Position numbers and translations under genes: made by a program | Shown here: positions 26,423 to 34,959 of the stretch, piece by piece | Layout: each line of letters opens with the position of its first letter | How positions within the stretch are numbered: the stretch's first letter is position 1 | Assembly (NCBI RefSeq): GCF_000427465.1 | Contig: NZ_ATYB01000008.1 | Coordinates: 62,001 to 126,000, forward strand | DNA: 64,000 bases | DNA from: Sinorhizobium arboris LMG 14919 | GTDB taxonomy: Bacteria; Pseudomonadota; Alphaproteobacteria; Rhizobiales; Rhizobiaceae | Direction: 5' to 3' | The notes under the pieces: model-generated | What the model was told of the DNA's origin: nothing | The model's input: only the letters and a program-made list of their open reading frames with translations | The model's database searches: none

Positions 26423-27910
26423 TCACGCCACCTCCTCGAACCGCTGGAGCTGAACCGTTTCCCCGATGCTTTCGAGGAAGAAACGCATCAGCAGGTTCTT
26501 CGCCGCGAGCATGCGATAGGCACCGGTCGCGCGCCAGTCGGTAATCGGCTGATAATCTGCATCGAAGGCTGCTTGAGCGGTACGGACCGTCTCCGCTGTC
26601 CAGGGTTGTCCGATCAGCGCTGCTTCGACGGACTTCGCCCGCTTCGGCGTTGCCGCCATGCCGCCGAAGGCAATTCGGGCGGCTTTCACCCGATTGCCGT
26701 CGAGCGAGATGCGGAAGGCGCCGAGCAGGGCGGAAATGTCTTCGTCGCGGCGCTTCGAGATCTTGTAGGCGGCGAAACGCTCGTCGGCGGGCAGCGCCGG
26801 GACGAAGATGCTCTCGATGAACTCTCCCGGCCTGCGATCCTGCTTGCCATAGGCGATGAAGAAGTCCTCGATCGGCAGCGTGCGCTGACCGTCCTTCGAG
26901 CGCAAGGTAACGGTCGCGCCCAGCGCGATCAGCGGAGGCGGGCTGTCGCCGATCGGAGAACCGTTGGCGATATTGCCGCCGAGCGTGCCCATGTTGCGCA
27001 CCTGATCGCCGCCGATGCGGTCGAGAAGAAGGCCGAAAGACGGGCAGGCGGAGGAAAGAGCCTCGTGCGCCGCCGTGTAGCTGACGGCGGCGCCGATCGT
27101 CAGACCCGCTTTGGAGCTCTCGATTCGCAGCAGTTCGGCGATGCCGTTGATGAAGACCACCGGATTGAGCGATCGCATCTGCTTCGTCACCCAAAGCCCG
27201 ACATCGGTACAGCCGGCGACGATCGTAGCCGTCGGATGCTCTGCGAGAGCACGTGCAAGGTCCGCAGAGTCGACAGGTACGATCAGACAGTCCGCACCGC
27301 TGCGGATAACGATTGTATCCGTCTGCCGCAGCGCCTGCAGGCGCGCCGTCACTGCTTCCCGCGTGCGGGTGATCGGGTCGAAGAGGGCAGTCGGGCGCTC
27401 CGCCGCCGCAGCCTCCGCCGCGCGCACGATCGGTTCATAACCGGTGCAGCGACAGAGATTGCCCTGCAGTGCCTTTTCGATCGCCGCTCGGCTCGGCTTG
27501 TCATTGGTGAGCCATAGCCCGTAAAGCGACATGACGATGCCGGGCGTGCAGAAGCCGCATTGCGAGCCGTGAAAATCGACCAGTGCCTGCTGCACCGGGT
27601 GAAGCGTGCCGTCCATGGCCGCCAAGTGCTCGACCGTTACGACATGCGTGGCATTCAGCGACCCCGTGAAGCGAATGCAGGCGTTGACGCTTTCATAGAC
27701 GAGGCCTTCCGCTCCGCCGCTGTCCTTGGCGAGCCGGCCGACGAGCACCGTACAGGCACCGCAGTCTCCTTCCGCGCAGCCTTCCTTGGTGCCGGTGAGG
27801 CGGCGCTCCAGCCTCAGGTAGTCGAGCAGCGTCGAGGTGGGTGCGACGTCGGAAAGGGCGATCTCGGTGTCGTTCAGGATGAAGCGGATGCTGTCGGACG
27901 CCTGTGCCAT
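26423..27910 (-). CDS. xdhA: Xanthine dehydrogenase, Fe-S/FAD small subunit
   Basis: A 495-residue subunit with an N-terminal [2Fe-2S] plant-type ferredoxin domain (Cys45, Cys50, Cys53 in GCAEGDCGACTVL), the second cluster domain (QCGFCTPGIVMS and GNLCRCTGYEPI), then the FAD-binding domain with GGNIANGSPIGDSPPPLIALG cut here to NGSPIGDSPP, and the C-terminal CODH-flavoprotein-like domain. It carries electrons from the molybdenum subunit to NAD+. The ATG at 27910 has GAAGGGAA upstream and matches family starts; a longer frame begins inside bdhA. It is 31 bases downstream of bdhA. Confidence 0.95.
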   Translation of the reverse strand: MAQASDSIRFILNDTEIALSDVAPTSTLLDYLRLERRLTGTKEGCAEGDCGACTVLVGRLAKDSGGAEGLVYESVNACIRFTGSLNATHVVTVEHLAAMDGTLHPVQQALVDFHGSQCGFCTPGIVMSLYGLWLTNDKPSRAAIEKALQGNLCRCTGYEPIVRAAEAAAAERPTALFDPITRTREAVTARLQALRQTDTIVIRSGADCLIVPVDSADLARALAEHPTATIVAGCTDVGLWVTKQMRSLNPVVFINGIAELLRIESSKAGLTIGAAVSYTAAHEALSSACPSFGLLLDRIGGDQVRNMGTLGGNIANGSPIGDSPPPLIALGATVTLRSKDGQRTLPIEDFFIAYGKQDRRPGEFIESIFVPALPADERFAAYKISKRRDEDISALLGAFRISLDGNRVKAARIAFGGMAATPKRAKSVEAALIGQPWTAETVRTAQAAFDADYQPITDWRATGAYRMLAAKNLLMRFFLESIGETVQLQRFEEVA

Positions 27911-27941
27911 GCCATTCCCTTCACTTCCCGCTAGCCGTCGT

Positions 27942-28718
27942 TTACTGCGCCGTCCACCCGCCATCCATCGAAACGTGGGTTCCGGTGATTTGAGCGGCAT
28001 CATCGCTTGCAAGATAAAGCGCCAGGGACGCAACCTGTTCGACGGTGATGAACTTTTTCGTCGGCTGCCCCTTGAGCATTACCTCATTGATCACCTGCTC
28101 CTCTGTGATGCCGCGCGTTCTCGCCTGATCCGGTATCTGCTTTTCGACGAGCGGCGTCAGCACGTAGCCGGGGCAGATGGAGTTGACGGTGATGCCGCTT
28201 TCCGCCACCTCCAGTGCCACGGTTTTCGTCAGCCCCATGATACCATGCTTGGCGGCGACATAGGCGGACTTGAAGGGGGAGGCCACGAGGCCATGGGCTG
28301 ACGCGATATTGATGATCCGGCCCCAGCCTTTCTTTTTCATCCGCGGAATGGCGGCACGAATGGTGTGGAAGGAGGAGGAAAGATTGACGGCGATGATCCG
28401 GTCCCATTGCTCGACCGGAAAATCCTCGATCTTTTCGACGAACTGCACGCCAGCATTGTTGACGAGGATGTCGGCGCCGCCGAAGCGATCGGCCACCGTC
28501 GCCATCATGTCCGCGATCTCGGAGGGATTCGTCATGTCGGCTGGGTGATGAAGCACCGTGCCGGCGCTCAAGCCTGCGACTTCGTCCGTAACGGCCCTGA
28601 TCTCGTCCGCCGCACCGAAGCCGTTCAATACGATATTGGCGCCGGTCTTCGCCAGGGTCCGGGCGATCGCCAACCCGATGCCGCTCGTGGAACCCGTTAT
28701 CACCGCAGTCTTGGTCAT
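27942..28718 (-). CDS. bdhA: D-3-hydroxybutyrate dehydrogenase
   Basis: A 258-residue short-chain dehydrogenase that interconverts 3-hydroxybutyrate and acetoacetate with NAD(H), a step of polyhydroxybutyrate breakdown. It has the cofactor motif TGSTSGIGLAIA, NNAGVQFV, the catalytic Ser/Tyr/Lys as NIASAHGLVASPFKSAYVAAK cut here to SAYVAAKHG, and CPGYVLTPLVEKQ. Start ATG 28718 has AGGGAGA upstream and gives the length known for S. meliloti BdhA. In S. meliloti bdhA-xdhA2-xdhB2 is a described mixed-function operon, and the same order is seen here. Confidence 0.95.
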   Translation of the reverse strand: MTKTAVITGSTSGIGLAIARTLAKTGANIVLNGFGAADEIRAVTDEVAGLSAGTVLHHPADMTNPSEIADMMATVADRFGGADILVNNAGVQFVEKIEDFPVEQWDRIIAVNLSSSFHTIRAAIPRMKKKGWGRIINIASAHGLVASPFKSAYVAAKHGIMGLTKTVALEVAESGITVNSICPGYVLTPLVEKQIPDQARTRGITEEQVINEVMLKGQPTKKFITVEQVASLALYLASDDAAQITGTHVSMDGGWTAQ

Positions 28719-28867
28719 TCCCGCTGTCTCCCTCCTGGACGCCGCTCGCGTTTTTTGCAACGCAATAGCCTCAGCCTACGCGCAAAGGAGCGGTAGTGAC
28801 AATTGTGTTTTTCCGGCCGGCGACGCAGAGGCGGCCTCCAACGGAGCGTCCGGGGCGAGTTGCGTTT

Positions 28868-28912
28868 TGTTTTCGTTTGACATTCGTTTTTCTATTGTAT
28901 TGAAGTCTTTCG
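28868..28912. promoter_or_regulatory. Possible GlpR-type operator/promoter upstream of glpK
   Basis: The AT-rich part of the bdhA-glpK divergent region holds three TTCG-centred repeats (TTTTCGTTTG at 28870, ATTCGTTTTT at 28882, CTTTCGAACG near 28906) and a TTGACA at 28877-28882. DeoR-family GlpR repressors recognise TTTCG-type half-sites, so a glycerol-responsive operator is possible. No matching -10 box with good spacing was found. Confidence 0.28.
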
Positions 28913-29013
28913 AACGTCGCCCTTGAGGAAGGGCGGAGGGCGGTATCGGGAAACGCGTCCCGCGGCTCCCGCTTGTATTCGGTGCCGGCCTTTTAAGTGC
29001 CGAGGAGGGGCAT

Positions 29014-30507
29014 ATGGGCGGATATATTCTCGCGATTGATCAGGGCACGACGTCGACCCGCGCAATCGTCTTCGACGACACCCAGAAAATTGCGGGGGTC
29101 GGACAGAAGGAGTTCAAGCAGCACTTTCCGAAGTCGGGGTGGGTCGAGCACGATCCGGAGGAGATCTGGCAGACGGTCGTCGGCACGGTCGGGGAAGCGA
29201 TCGATAAGGCGGGCATATCCGCGAGCGACATTGCCGCGATCGGCATCACCAACCAGCGCGAGACTGTGGTCGTCTGGGACCGTGAGACCAGCAAGCCGGT
29301 CCACAATGCCATCGTCTGGCAGGACCGCCGCACCGCCGCCTTTTGCGACAAGCTCAAGAAGAAAGGGTTGGAAAAGACTTTCGTCAGGAAGACCGGCCTG
29401 CTGCTCGATCCCTATTTTTCCGGAACGAAGCTCAACTGGCTGCTTTCGAACGTGAAGGGCGCGCAGGCGCGCGCGGCCAGAGGCGAACTCTGCTTCGGGA
29501 CCATCGACACCTTCCTCATCTGGCGCTTGACAGGCGGCAGGAGCTTCTGCACCGACGCGACGAATGCCTCGCGCACACTCCTATACAATATCGCCGAGAA
29601 TGCCTGGGACGACGAGCTCACGGACATCCTGCGCGTACCAATGGAGATGCTGCCGGAGGTGAAGGACTGCGCGGCTGACTTCGGCGTCACCGATCCGTCC
29701 CTTTTCGGCGCGGCGATACCGATCCTCGGCGTTGCCGGCGACCAGCAGGCGGCGACGATCGGCCAGGCCTGCTTCAAGCCCGGCATGCTGAAATCCACCT
29801 ATGGCACCGGTTGCTTCGCCTTGCTCAACACCGGCAAGGACATGGTCCGTTCGAAGAACCGACTCCTGACCACCATCGCCTACCGTCTCAACGGCGAAAC
29901 GACCTATGCGCTCGAAGGCTCGATCTTCGTGGCCGGGGCTGCCGTGCAATGGCTGCGCGACGGGCTCAAGGTGATCAAGGCGGCGCCGGATACGGGCTCG
30001 CTTGCGGAGAGCGCCGACCCCTCGCAGGAGGTCTACCTCGTGCCGGCCTTCACCGGGCTTGGCGCGCCCCATTGGGATCCCGATGCGCGCGGTGCGATTT
30101 TCGGCATGACGCGCAATACCGGTCCGGCAGAGTTTGCACGGGCGGCACTCGAGGCCGTCTGCTATCAGACCCGAGACCTGCTGGAGGCGATGCACAGGGA
30201 TTGGCGCAGCAACGGCAATGATACGGTCCTGCGCGTCGATGGCGGCATGGTCGCCTCCGACTGGACGATGCAGCGCCTGTCGGATCTGCTCGACGCCCCG
30301 GTCGACCGCCCGGTCATTCTCGAAACCACCGCGCTCGGCGTCGCCTGGCTCGCCGGCAGCCGCGCAGGCGTCTGGCCGAACCAGCAGGAATTCGCCAAGT
30401 CCTGGGCCCGCGATCGCCGCTTCGAGCCCCATATGGACGAGACCACGCGCAAAATGAAGCTCAAGGGCTGGCGCAGCGCGGTCAAGCGGACGTTGATCGC
30501 TGCCTGA
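29014..30507 (+). CDS. glpK: Glycerol kinase
   Basis: A 497-residue FGGY-family kinase that phosphorylates glycerol to glycerol-3-phosphate. It begins [20 protein letters not shown] with the phosphate-binding motif, has [13 protein letters not shown], the [15 protein letters not shown] block, [12 protein letters not shown] and the ATP-site [12 protein letters not shown] near the C-terminus. A strong GAGGAGG lies before the ATG at 29014. It is divergent from bdhA with 295 bases between. No glpF or glpD is adjacent, so glycerol uptake must be encoded elsewhere. Length is normal and all motifs are intact. Confidence 0.96.
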   Translation: MGGYILAIDQGTTSTRAIVFDDTQKIAGVGQKEFKQHFPKSGWVEHDPEEIWQTVVGTVGEAIDKAGISASDIAAIGITNQRETVVVWDRETSKPVHNAIVWQDRRTAAFCDKLKKKGLEKTFVRKTGLLLDPYFSGTKLNWLLSNVKGAQARAARGELCFGTIDTFLIWRLTGGRSFCTDATNASRTLLYNIAENAWDDELTDILRVPMEMLPEVKDCAADFGVTDPSLFGAAIPILGVAGDQQAATIGQACFKPGMLKSTYGTGCFALLNTGKDMVRSKNRLLTTIAYRLNGETTYALEGSIFVAGAAVQWLRDGLKVIKAAPDTGSLAESADPSQEVYLVPAFTGLGAPHWDPDARGAIFGMTRNTGPAEFARAALEAVCYQTRDLLEAMHRDWRSNGNDTVLRVDGGMVASDWTMQRLSDLLDAPVDRPVILETTALGVAWLAGSRAGVWPNQQEFAKSWARDRRFEPHMDETTRKMKLKGWRSAVKRTLIAA

Positions 30508-30532
30508 GCGCGTTGCACTTCCACGTTACGCG

Positions 30533-30838
30533 TCAGCGCTCCGGTACGAGATCTTCGCAATGATCTTCATGCCTGTGCATGTCACAGGAAACCAGCCAGC
30601 CCAAGTCCTTGGGCTGACAGGACTCTCGTGTGCCGCAGGTGCGGCGCTGCTCGATCTCTGTGGCGAGCACAGGGACGAGGGAGGAAAAAGCACGCCAAAC
30701 CATAGCCATGGGAATATGTGAAGTCACGCGCTCTGCGCGCGCTGTCGTTCGCCGGCGAGCAGCCTTGCCGCAGAATTTGGTCACACAGATGGGGTCCGCT
30801 TGACTCATCCATACCTCATTGGCTATGAATCGATCCAT
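30533..30838 (-). CDS. Hypothetical Cys-containing small protein
   Basis: A 101-residue ORF between glpK and the ArsR gene, on the minus strand. It contains six cysteines, two near the start in ICVTKFCGK and others in RRTCGTRESC and SCDMHRHEDHC, and no signal peptide or membrane segment. I recognise no family. An alternative start at the internal Met (MSQADP) gives 91 residues. It occupies almost all of an otherwise empty 354-base gap and would be transcribed divergently from the ArsR gene, 23 bases away. Coding status is uncertain. Confidence 0.35.
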   Translation of the reverse strand: MDRFIANEVWMSQADPICVTKFCGKAARRRTTARAERVTSHIPMAMVWRAFSSLVPVLATEIEQRRTCGTRESCQPKDLGWLVSCDMHRHEDHCEDLVPER

Positions 30839-30861
30839 AGCTAACCGGGTATGTATTTCAA

Positions 30862-31185
30862 ATGTCCAATGCGCATGACATGCTGTTCAGGACGCTTGCC
30901 GACCCTACGCGGCGGGCCCTGTTTGAGCGCCTGTGCCGCGAAGGGGAGAGGACGGTCGGTGCTCTGACGGTTCGGGCGGGCGTCTCGCAGCCGGTCGTCT
31001 CGAAGCATCTGGGAGTCCTGAAGCAGGCCGGATTGGTGCGCGACCGCCACGAAGGCCGCCACACCTATTACAGCGCGCAACTCGGTGCACTCGCGCCGCT
31101 GGTCGACTGGACGCGCGAGATGGCCGGATTCTGGCAGAGCCGCTTCGACGATCTCGAAGATCTTTTGAAAAGGATGGACCAATGA
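30862..31185 (+). CDS. ArsR-family winged-helix repressor
   Basis: A 107-residue regulator with the compact ArsR fold: FRTLADPTRRALFERLC, the recognition region VSQPVVSKHLGVLKQAGLV and the wing RHEGRHTYYSAQ. No metal-binding cysteine is present, so it is of the non-metal subtype commonly paired with SRPBCC (AHSA1) proteins. Its TGA overlaps the SRPBCC start by four bases. It is likely autoregulatory and controls the following short genes up to the DUF1801 pair; the signal is unknown. Confidence 0.88.
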   Translation: MSNAHDMLFRTLADPTRRALFERLCREGERTVGALTVRAGVSQPVVSKHLGVLKQAGLVRDRHEGRHTYYSAQLGALAPLVDWTREMAGFWQSRFDDLEDLLKRMDQ

Positions 31186-31613
31186 AGGAAACGTCGACCG
31201 AAACACGCTCCGTCGTCGTCGAGCGGGAGATCGCTCATCCGCCGGAGAAGATCTGGCGCGCGCTCACCCAGCCGCACCTGATGGAGGAGTGGCTCATGAA
31301 GAACGACTTCAGTCCAGTCGTGGGGCACCGTTTCAATCTGCGCGGCGAGTGGGGTGGCGTATTGGACTGCGAAGTCCTCGTCGTAGAGCCCAACAGGAAA
31401 CTGAGCTACGCTTGGAATTTCGCCCATGAGGATCCGGCCTACGACTTGAAGAGCGTGGTCACCTTCACGCTCGTCCCTACAAGCGCGGGAACCCAACTGC
31501 GCATGGAGCAGGTTGGCTTCCACCCGGATCAGCGGCAGGCCTATGGCGGCGCCAAGGCCGGGTGGCAGCAGTTCTTCGAAAATCTGGAGCGCCTTCTGGC
31601 GGGTATGAACTGA
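31182..31613 (+). CDS. SRPBCC/AHSA1 domain protein
   Basis: A 143-residue protein of the START-like SRPBCC superfamily, close to AHSA1. It starts after the ATGA overlap with arsR and shows SVVVEREIAHPPEKIWRALT, LMEEWLMKNDF, the beta strand region VLVVEPNRKLSYAW and a final helix GWQQFFENLERLLAG. These proteins bind a hydrophobic ligand or partner in a deep cavity. Together with ArsR it forms a widespread transcriptional/ligand module whose substrate is not known. Soluble and cytosolic; no signal peptide. Confidence 0.88.
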   Translation: MKETSTETRSVVVEREIAHPPEKIWRALTQPHLMEEWLMKNDFSPVVGHRFNLRGEWGGVLDCEVLVVEPNRKLSYAWNFAHEDPAYDLKSVVTFTLVPTSAGTQLRMEQVGFHPDQRQAYGGAKAGWQQFFENLERLLAGMN

Positions 31614-31671
31614 GACCCGCCTGCCGGCGCCGATCGGGCCGCTTCGCTTCGTGTCAAGGGGAGATTATTCA

Positions 31672-31893
31672 ATGGATTGGAACGCCTGGATACGTCATAC
31701 CCACCGGTGGTTATCCGTCGTCTTTACGGTAACCGTCATCGCCAACTTCGCCGCCATGGGCTTGGGAGAACCTCCAGCATGGGTGGTCTATTCTCCGCTG
31801 CTCCCGCTCTTCCTGCTGCTTTTTAGCGGCCTCTATATGTTCGTGCTACCCTATGCCGCGAGGTGGCGTAGCGGCCGGCATGCGGAGCAATGA
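31672..31893 (+). CDS. Small two-helix membrane protein
   Basis: A 73-residue protein with two hydrophobic helices, SVVFTVTVIANFAAM (about 14-31) and SPLLPLFLLLFSGLYMFVL (about 42-60), and a basic C-terminus. ATG 31672 is preceded by AAGGGGAG; a GTG seven codons earlier lacks such a site. It is found between the SRPBCC and DUF1801 genes, with 10 bases to the next start, so it is likely part of the same transcript. I do not recognise the family with certainty. Confidence 0.65.
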   Translation: MDWNAWIRHTHRWLSVVFTVTVIANFAAMGLGEPPAWVVYSPLLPLFLLLFSGLYMFVLPYAARWRSGRHAEQ

Positions 31894-31903
31894 GGTGACG
31901 ACG

Positions 31904-32368
31904 ATGGCCAGCAAGAACCCCGAAAAGATCGGGAATGCAAGGAAAGCCGCCGTCAAGCCGGCCTCGGCGCAGCCGACCCTGCTCTCGGGCGGCAACCCTC
32001 AGATCGCGAAGGGCTATGGCGACGCCCCCGTGCAGGCCTATATCGCAGCCATGCCGGGCTGGAAGAGCGATGTAGGGCGCCGCCTGGACGTTCTGATTGT
32101 GGAAGCCGTTCCCGGCGTGCGCAAGGCGGTCAAGTGGAACTCGCCTTTCTACGGCACCGAGGACGATGTCTGGTTCCTCAGCTTTCACTGCTTTACAAAA
32201 TATATCAAAGTGACGTTTTTCCGCGGCGCCTCGCTCAATCCTGTCCCGCCCGGCACGTCCAAGTATCCGGAAGTGCGTTACCTGGACATTTACGAGGGCC
32301 AACTCGATGAAGCTCAATTCTCGGCCTGGGTGAGGCAAGCCAGCCAATTGCCCGGCGAACGAATGTGA
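31904..32368 (+). CDS. DUF1801 domain protein (first of two)
   Basis: A 154-residue protein with a Lys/Ala-rich N-terminus followed by one DUF1801 (YdhG-like) domain: PVQAYIAAMPGWKSDVGRRLD, VRKAVKWNSPFYG, DVWFLSFHCFTKYIKVTFF and the final helix region. GAGGTGA lies 5 bases before ATG 31904. The fold is shared with frataxin-like proteins, but the function of this subfamily is not defined. It belongs to the ArsR-SRPBCC group of genes and has a second DUF1801 protein 41 bases downstream. Confidence 0.8.
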   Translation: MASKNPEKIGNARKAAVKPASAQPTLLSGGNPQIAKGYGDAPVQAYIAAMPGWKSDVGRRLDVLIVEAVPGVRKAVKWNSPFYGTEDDVWFLSFHCFTKYIKVTFFRGASLNPVPPGTSKYPEVRYLDIYEGQLDEAQFSAWVRQASQLPGERM

Positions 32369-32409
32369 TCGACCGGCGGACGCCATCAACCACAAGGAAG
32401 GTGATAGCC

Positions 32410-32847
32410 ATGGAGAACAGGACGAGCGGCACGAACGAAGAAGGGGCCTCTCCCTCCGAGCTGATAGATGCGAGAATCGCTGAATTTAGCGACTGGCGCG
32501 GCGAGACCCTCGCCCGGATACGTAAACTCATCCTGCAGGCCGACCCGGAAGTGATCGAGGAAGTGAAGTGGAGAGGCGTGCCCGTGTGGTCGCATGCGGG
32601 GATAATCTGCACTGGCGAGGTCTACAAGAATGCGGTGAAGACTACCTTCGCCAAGGGCGCCGCGCTGGAGGATCCTTCGGGCCTTTTCAATTCCAGCCTC
32701 GAAGGCAATACGCGGCGCGCCATCGATTTTCATGAGGGAGAAGAGATCGATGAAGAGGCGTTCATCGCGCTTGTTCGTGCCGCAGTGGCGCTGAATACGT
32801 CGGCACGCACACGCGCTCGTTCGCGAACGAAGCCGAAGAGCGCCTGA
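32410..32847 (+). CDS. DUF1801 domain protein (second of two)
   Basis: A 145-residue protein with a DUF1801 domain: SDWRGETLARIRKLILQADP, the VIEEVKWRGVPVWSHAG stretch, and VYKNAVKTTFAKGAAL. It diverges strongly from the first copy and is not a recent duplicate. AAGGAAGG precedes ATG 32410. A basic tail (ARTRARSRTKPKSA) ends it. Function unknown. Position in the ArsR module suggests regulation with its neighbours. Confidence 0.8.
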   Translation: MENRTSGTNEEGASPSELIDARIAEFSDWRGETLARIRKLILQADPEVIEEVKWRGVPVWSHAGIICTGEVYKNAVKTTFAKGAALEDPSGLFNSSLEGNTRRAIDFHEGEEIDEEAFIALVRAAVALNTSARTRARSRTKPKSA

Positions 32848-32955
32848 CCCAGGATGGACGTCCGCCGGAAACAGTACGTTTCCCGAAGGCGCATTTGCGA
32901 CCCGATCCTGCGCCGATTATCTCTAGCGCAACGCTAGACTCGCAGGAAGCCAATC

Positions 32956-33999
32956 ATGGAACTCGGACTCTATACATTCGCCGACGTCGATCCGAATGCG
33001 GCCGACAAGGGGGCCGAGGGGCGCCGGCGTCTCGCCGATCTCCTGGAGGAGATCGAGCTTGCCGATCAGGTCGGCCTCGACGTCTTCGGCCTCGGCGAGC
33101 ATCACCGGCCGGACTATGCGGCGTCCGCACCGGCGGTGATCCTCGCGGCCGCCGCCGCGCGCACCAGCCGCATCCGGCTGACGAGTGCGGTGACGGTGCT
33201 GAGTTCCGACGATCCCGTCCGCGTCTTTCAGCAATTTGCCACGCTCGACCTCCTGTCGAACGGACGCGCCGAGATCATGGCGGGGCGCGGCTCCTTCATC
33301 GAATCGTTCCCGCTCTTCGGCCAGTCGCTGGATGATTACGACCAGCTGTTCGCCGAGAAACTCGATCTCCTTCTGGCGCTGCGCGAGAGCGAAAGGATCA
33401 CCTGGTCGGGGACTCTGAGGCCTCCGATCAACGACCGCGGCGTCTATCCGCGTCCGCTGCAGGACGCGCTGCCTCTTTGGATTGCGGTCGGCGGCACGCC
33501 GCAGTCGGTCGCGCGTGCGGGTGCGCTCGGCCTGCCTATGGCGCTGGCGATCATCGGCGGTGAGCCGGCGCGGTTTGCGCCGCTCTTCCAGCTCTACCGC
33601 GAAGCTGCCCGCCGCTCGGGGCAGGACCCGTCGAAGCTGAAGACGAGCATCAACGTCCACGGCTTCATCGCCGATACCTCGCAAGAAGCTGCAGATCAGT
33701 TCTACGGACCGCAAGCCGAGGTGATGAACCGCATTGGACGAGAACGCGGCTGGGGGCCGACCAACCGCGCCCACTTCGATCAGGCCATCACCCCCGCCGG
33801 CAATCTCTTTCTCGGTGATCCGGAATCTGTCGCCAGGAAGATCGTTGCGCATCAGAAACTCTTCTGCAACGATCGCTTTCTTCTGCAAATGGCGATCGGT
33901 CCGATGCCGCACGGGCAGATCCTGCATGGTATCGAACTTTACGGCACGAAGGTTGCGCCGCTGGTCCGCGAAATGCTGGCGGAGGAGCGCGGATCTTAG
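32956..33999 (+). CDS. LLM-class flavin-dependent oxidoreductase
   Basis: A 347-residue TIM-barrel protein of the luciferase-like monooxygenase class. It shows [56 protein letters not shown] and [18 protein letters not shown], placing it in the Atu2307-like putative F420/FMN oxidoreductase group. It uses reduced FMN supplied by another reductase; the substrate is unknown. AGGAAG precedes the ATG at 32956. It is flanked by short gaps and may be monocistronic. Confidence 0.88.
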   Translation: MELGLYTFADVDPNAADKGAEGRRRLADLLEEIELADQVGLDVFGLGEHHRPDYAASAPAVILAAAAARTSRIRLTSAVTVLSSDDPVRVFQQFATLDLLSNGRAEIMAGRGSFIESFPLFGQSLDDYDQLFAEKLDLLLALRESERITWSGTLRPPINDRGVYPRPLQDALPLWIAVGGTPQSVARAGALGLPMALAIIGGEPARFAPLFQLYREAARRSGQDPSKLKTSINVHGFIADTSQEAADQFYGPQAEVMNRIGRERGWGPTNRAHFDQAITPAGNLFLGDPESVARKIVAHQKLFCNDRFLLQMAIGPMPHGQILHGIELYGTKVAPLVREMLAEERGS

Positions 34000-34070
34000 C
34001 GGCCGCGGCGGCTGCGGGTACTGGCATATCCGCCCCCGGCACGTTAAATGTGCCGCGAAAGCGAGAGATC

Positions 34071-34820
34071 ATGACCCTCAACAACGACGACGACCTCGAA
34101 AGGCTGAAGGAGATTGGCCGGATTTGCGCCAATGCGCTTCAGGCGATGGGCGAGGCGCTCCAACCCGGCATCACCACGGCCGAGCTCGACGCGCTGGGGC
34201 GCAAGGTGCTGGAGGCGGCGGGCGCCCGTTCGGCACCCGAGCTTTGCTATGATTTCCCCGGTGCGACCTGCATCAGCGTCAATGAGGAGATCGCCCACGG
34301 CATACCGGGCCGCCGCGTTATCCAGGCAGGCGATCTCGTCAATATCGACGTTTCCGCCGAGAAGGGCGGGTTCTTCGCCGATACGGGCGCGTCCTTTCCC
34401 GTGCCACCGGTCAAGACCGAGATCGACCGGCTCTGCCGCGACGGCAAGCGGGCGATGTGGGTGGGCCTGAAACAGGTCAAGCCGGGCCAGCCGCTGGCCG
34501 CAATCGGCAAATCGATCGGCGAGTTCGCGCGCAAGAACCGCTATTCCCTCGTCACCAACCTGGCCAGCCACGGCATCGGCCGGTCGCTGCACGAGGAACC
34601 GAGCGAGATTGCCACCTGGCCGGACCCGTCCGAGCGGCGGCGGATGACCGAGGGTATGGTCTTCACGGTCGAACCCTTCCTCTCGATGGGCGCGCAATGG
34701 GCCGAAGGCGGCGACGACGACTGGACTCTCTATAGCGAGCCGCGCGCCCCCACTGTGCAATATGAGCATACGGTGGTCGTCACCCGCAGCGGGCCGCTGG
34801 TCGTGACGCTGCCGGGATAG
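34071..34820 (+). CDS. map: Methionine aminopeptidase, type I
   Basis: A 249-residue metallo-aminopeptidase. Metal ligands can be placed in NIDVSAEKGGFFADTGASF (two Asp), ASHGIGRSLHEEP (His), VFTVEPFLSM and VQYEHTVVVT (two Glu). It removes the N-terminal Met from proteins. The frame opens at GTG 34050, but GAGAGA fits ATG 34071. The segment after the first Asp differs from the usual GYHGD pattern, and the protein may be a secondary paralogue instead of the housekeeping enzyme. The stop TAG is followed by AGCGATTAAAGG, resembling the stop-linked mosaic modules. Confidence 0.88.
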   Translation: MTLNNDDDLERLKEIGRICANALQAMGEALQPGITTAELDALGRKVLEAAGARSAPELCYDFPGATCISVNEEIAHGIPGRRVIQAGDLVNIDVSAEKGGFFADTGASFPVPPVKTEIDRLCRDGKRAMWVGLKQVKPGQPLAAIGKSIGEFARKNRYSLVTNLASHGIGRSLHEEPSEIATWPDPSERRRMTEGMVFTVEPFLSMGAQWAEGGDDDWTLYSEPRAPTVQYEHTVVVTRSGPLVVTLPG

Positions 34821-34959
34821 AGCGATTAAAGGGAGAAGTGCGTAGCGAGGTGTCGCGCCTGCTCCCTGTTCTCTTCTCAGCGCAGACCGTTCGATTCCAT
34901 CAATGGACCGTTCAATTATAATGATTTGCCGCTCTCTTGCTGCGATGCAATAAGAGTGC

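Noticed and set aside
29581..30432. Minus-strand frame of 283 codons opposite glpK
   Set aside because: Antisense to an intact glycerol kinase; no motifs.
30506..30541. Hairpin GAGCGC/GCGCTC after glpK as a terminator
   Set aside because: The stem is only six bases with a 24-base loop and no T-tract, so it was not listed as a feature.
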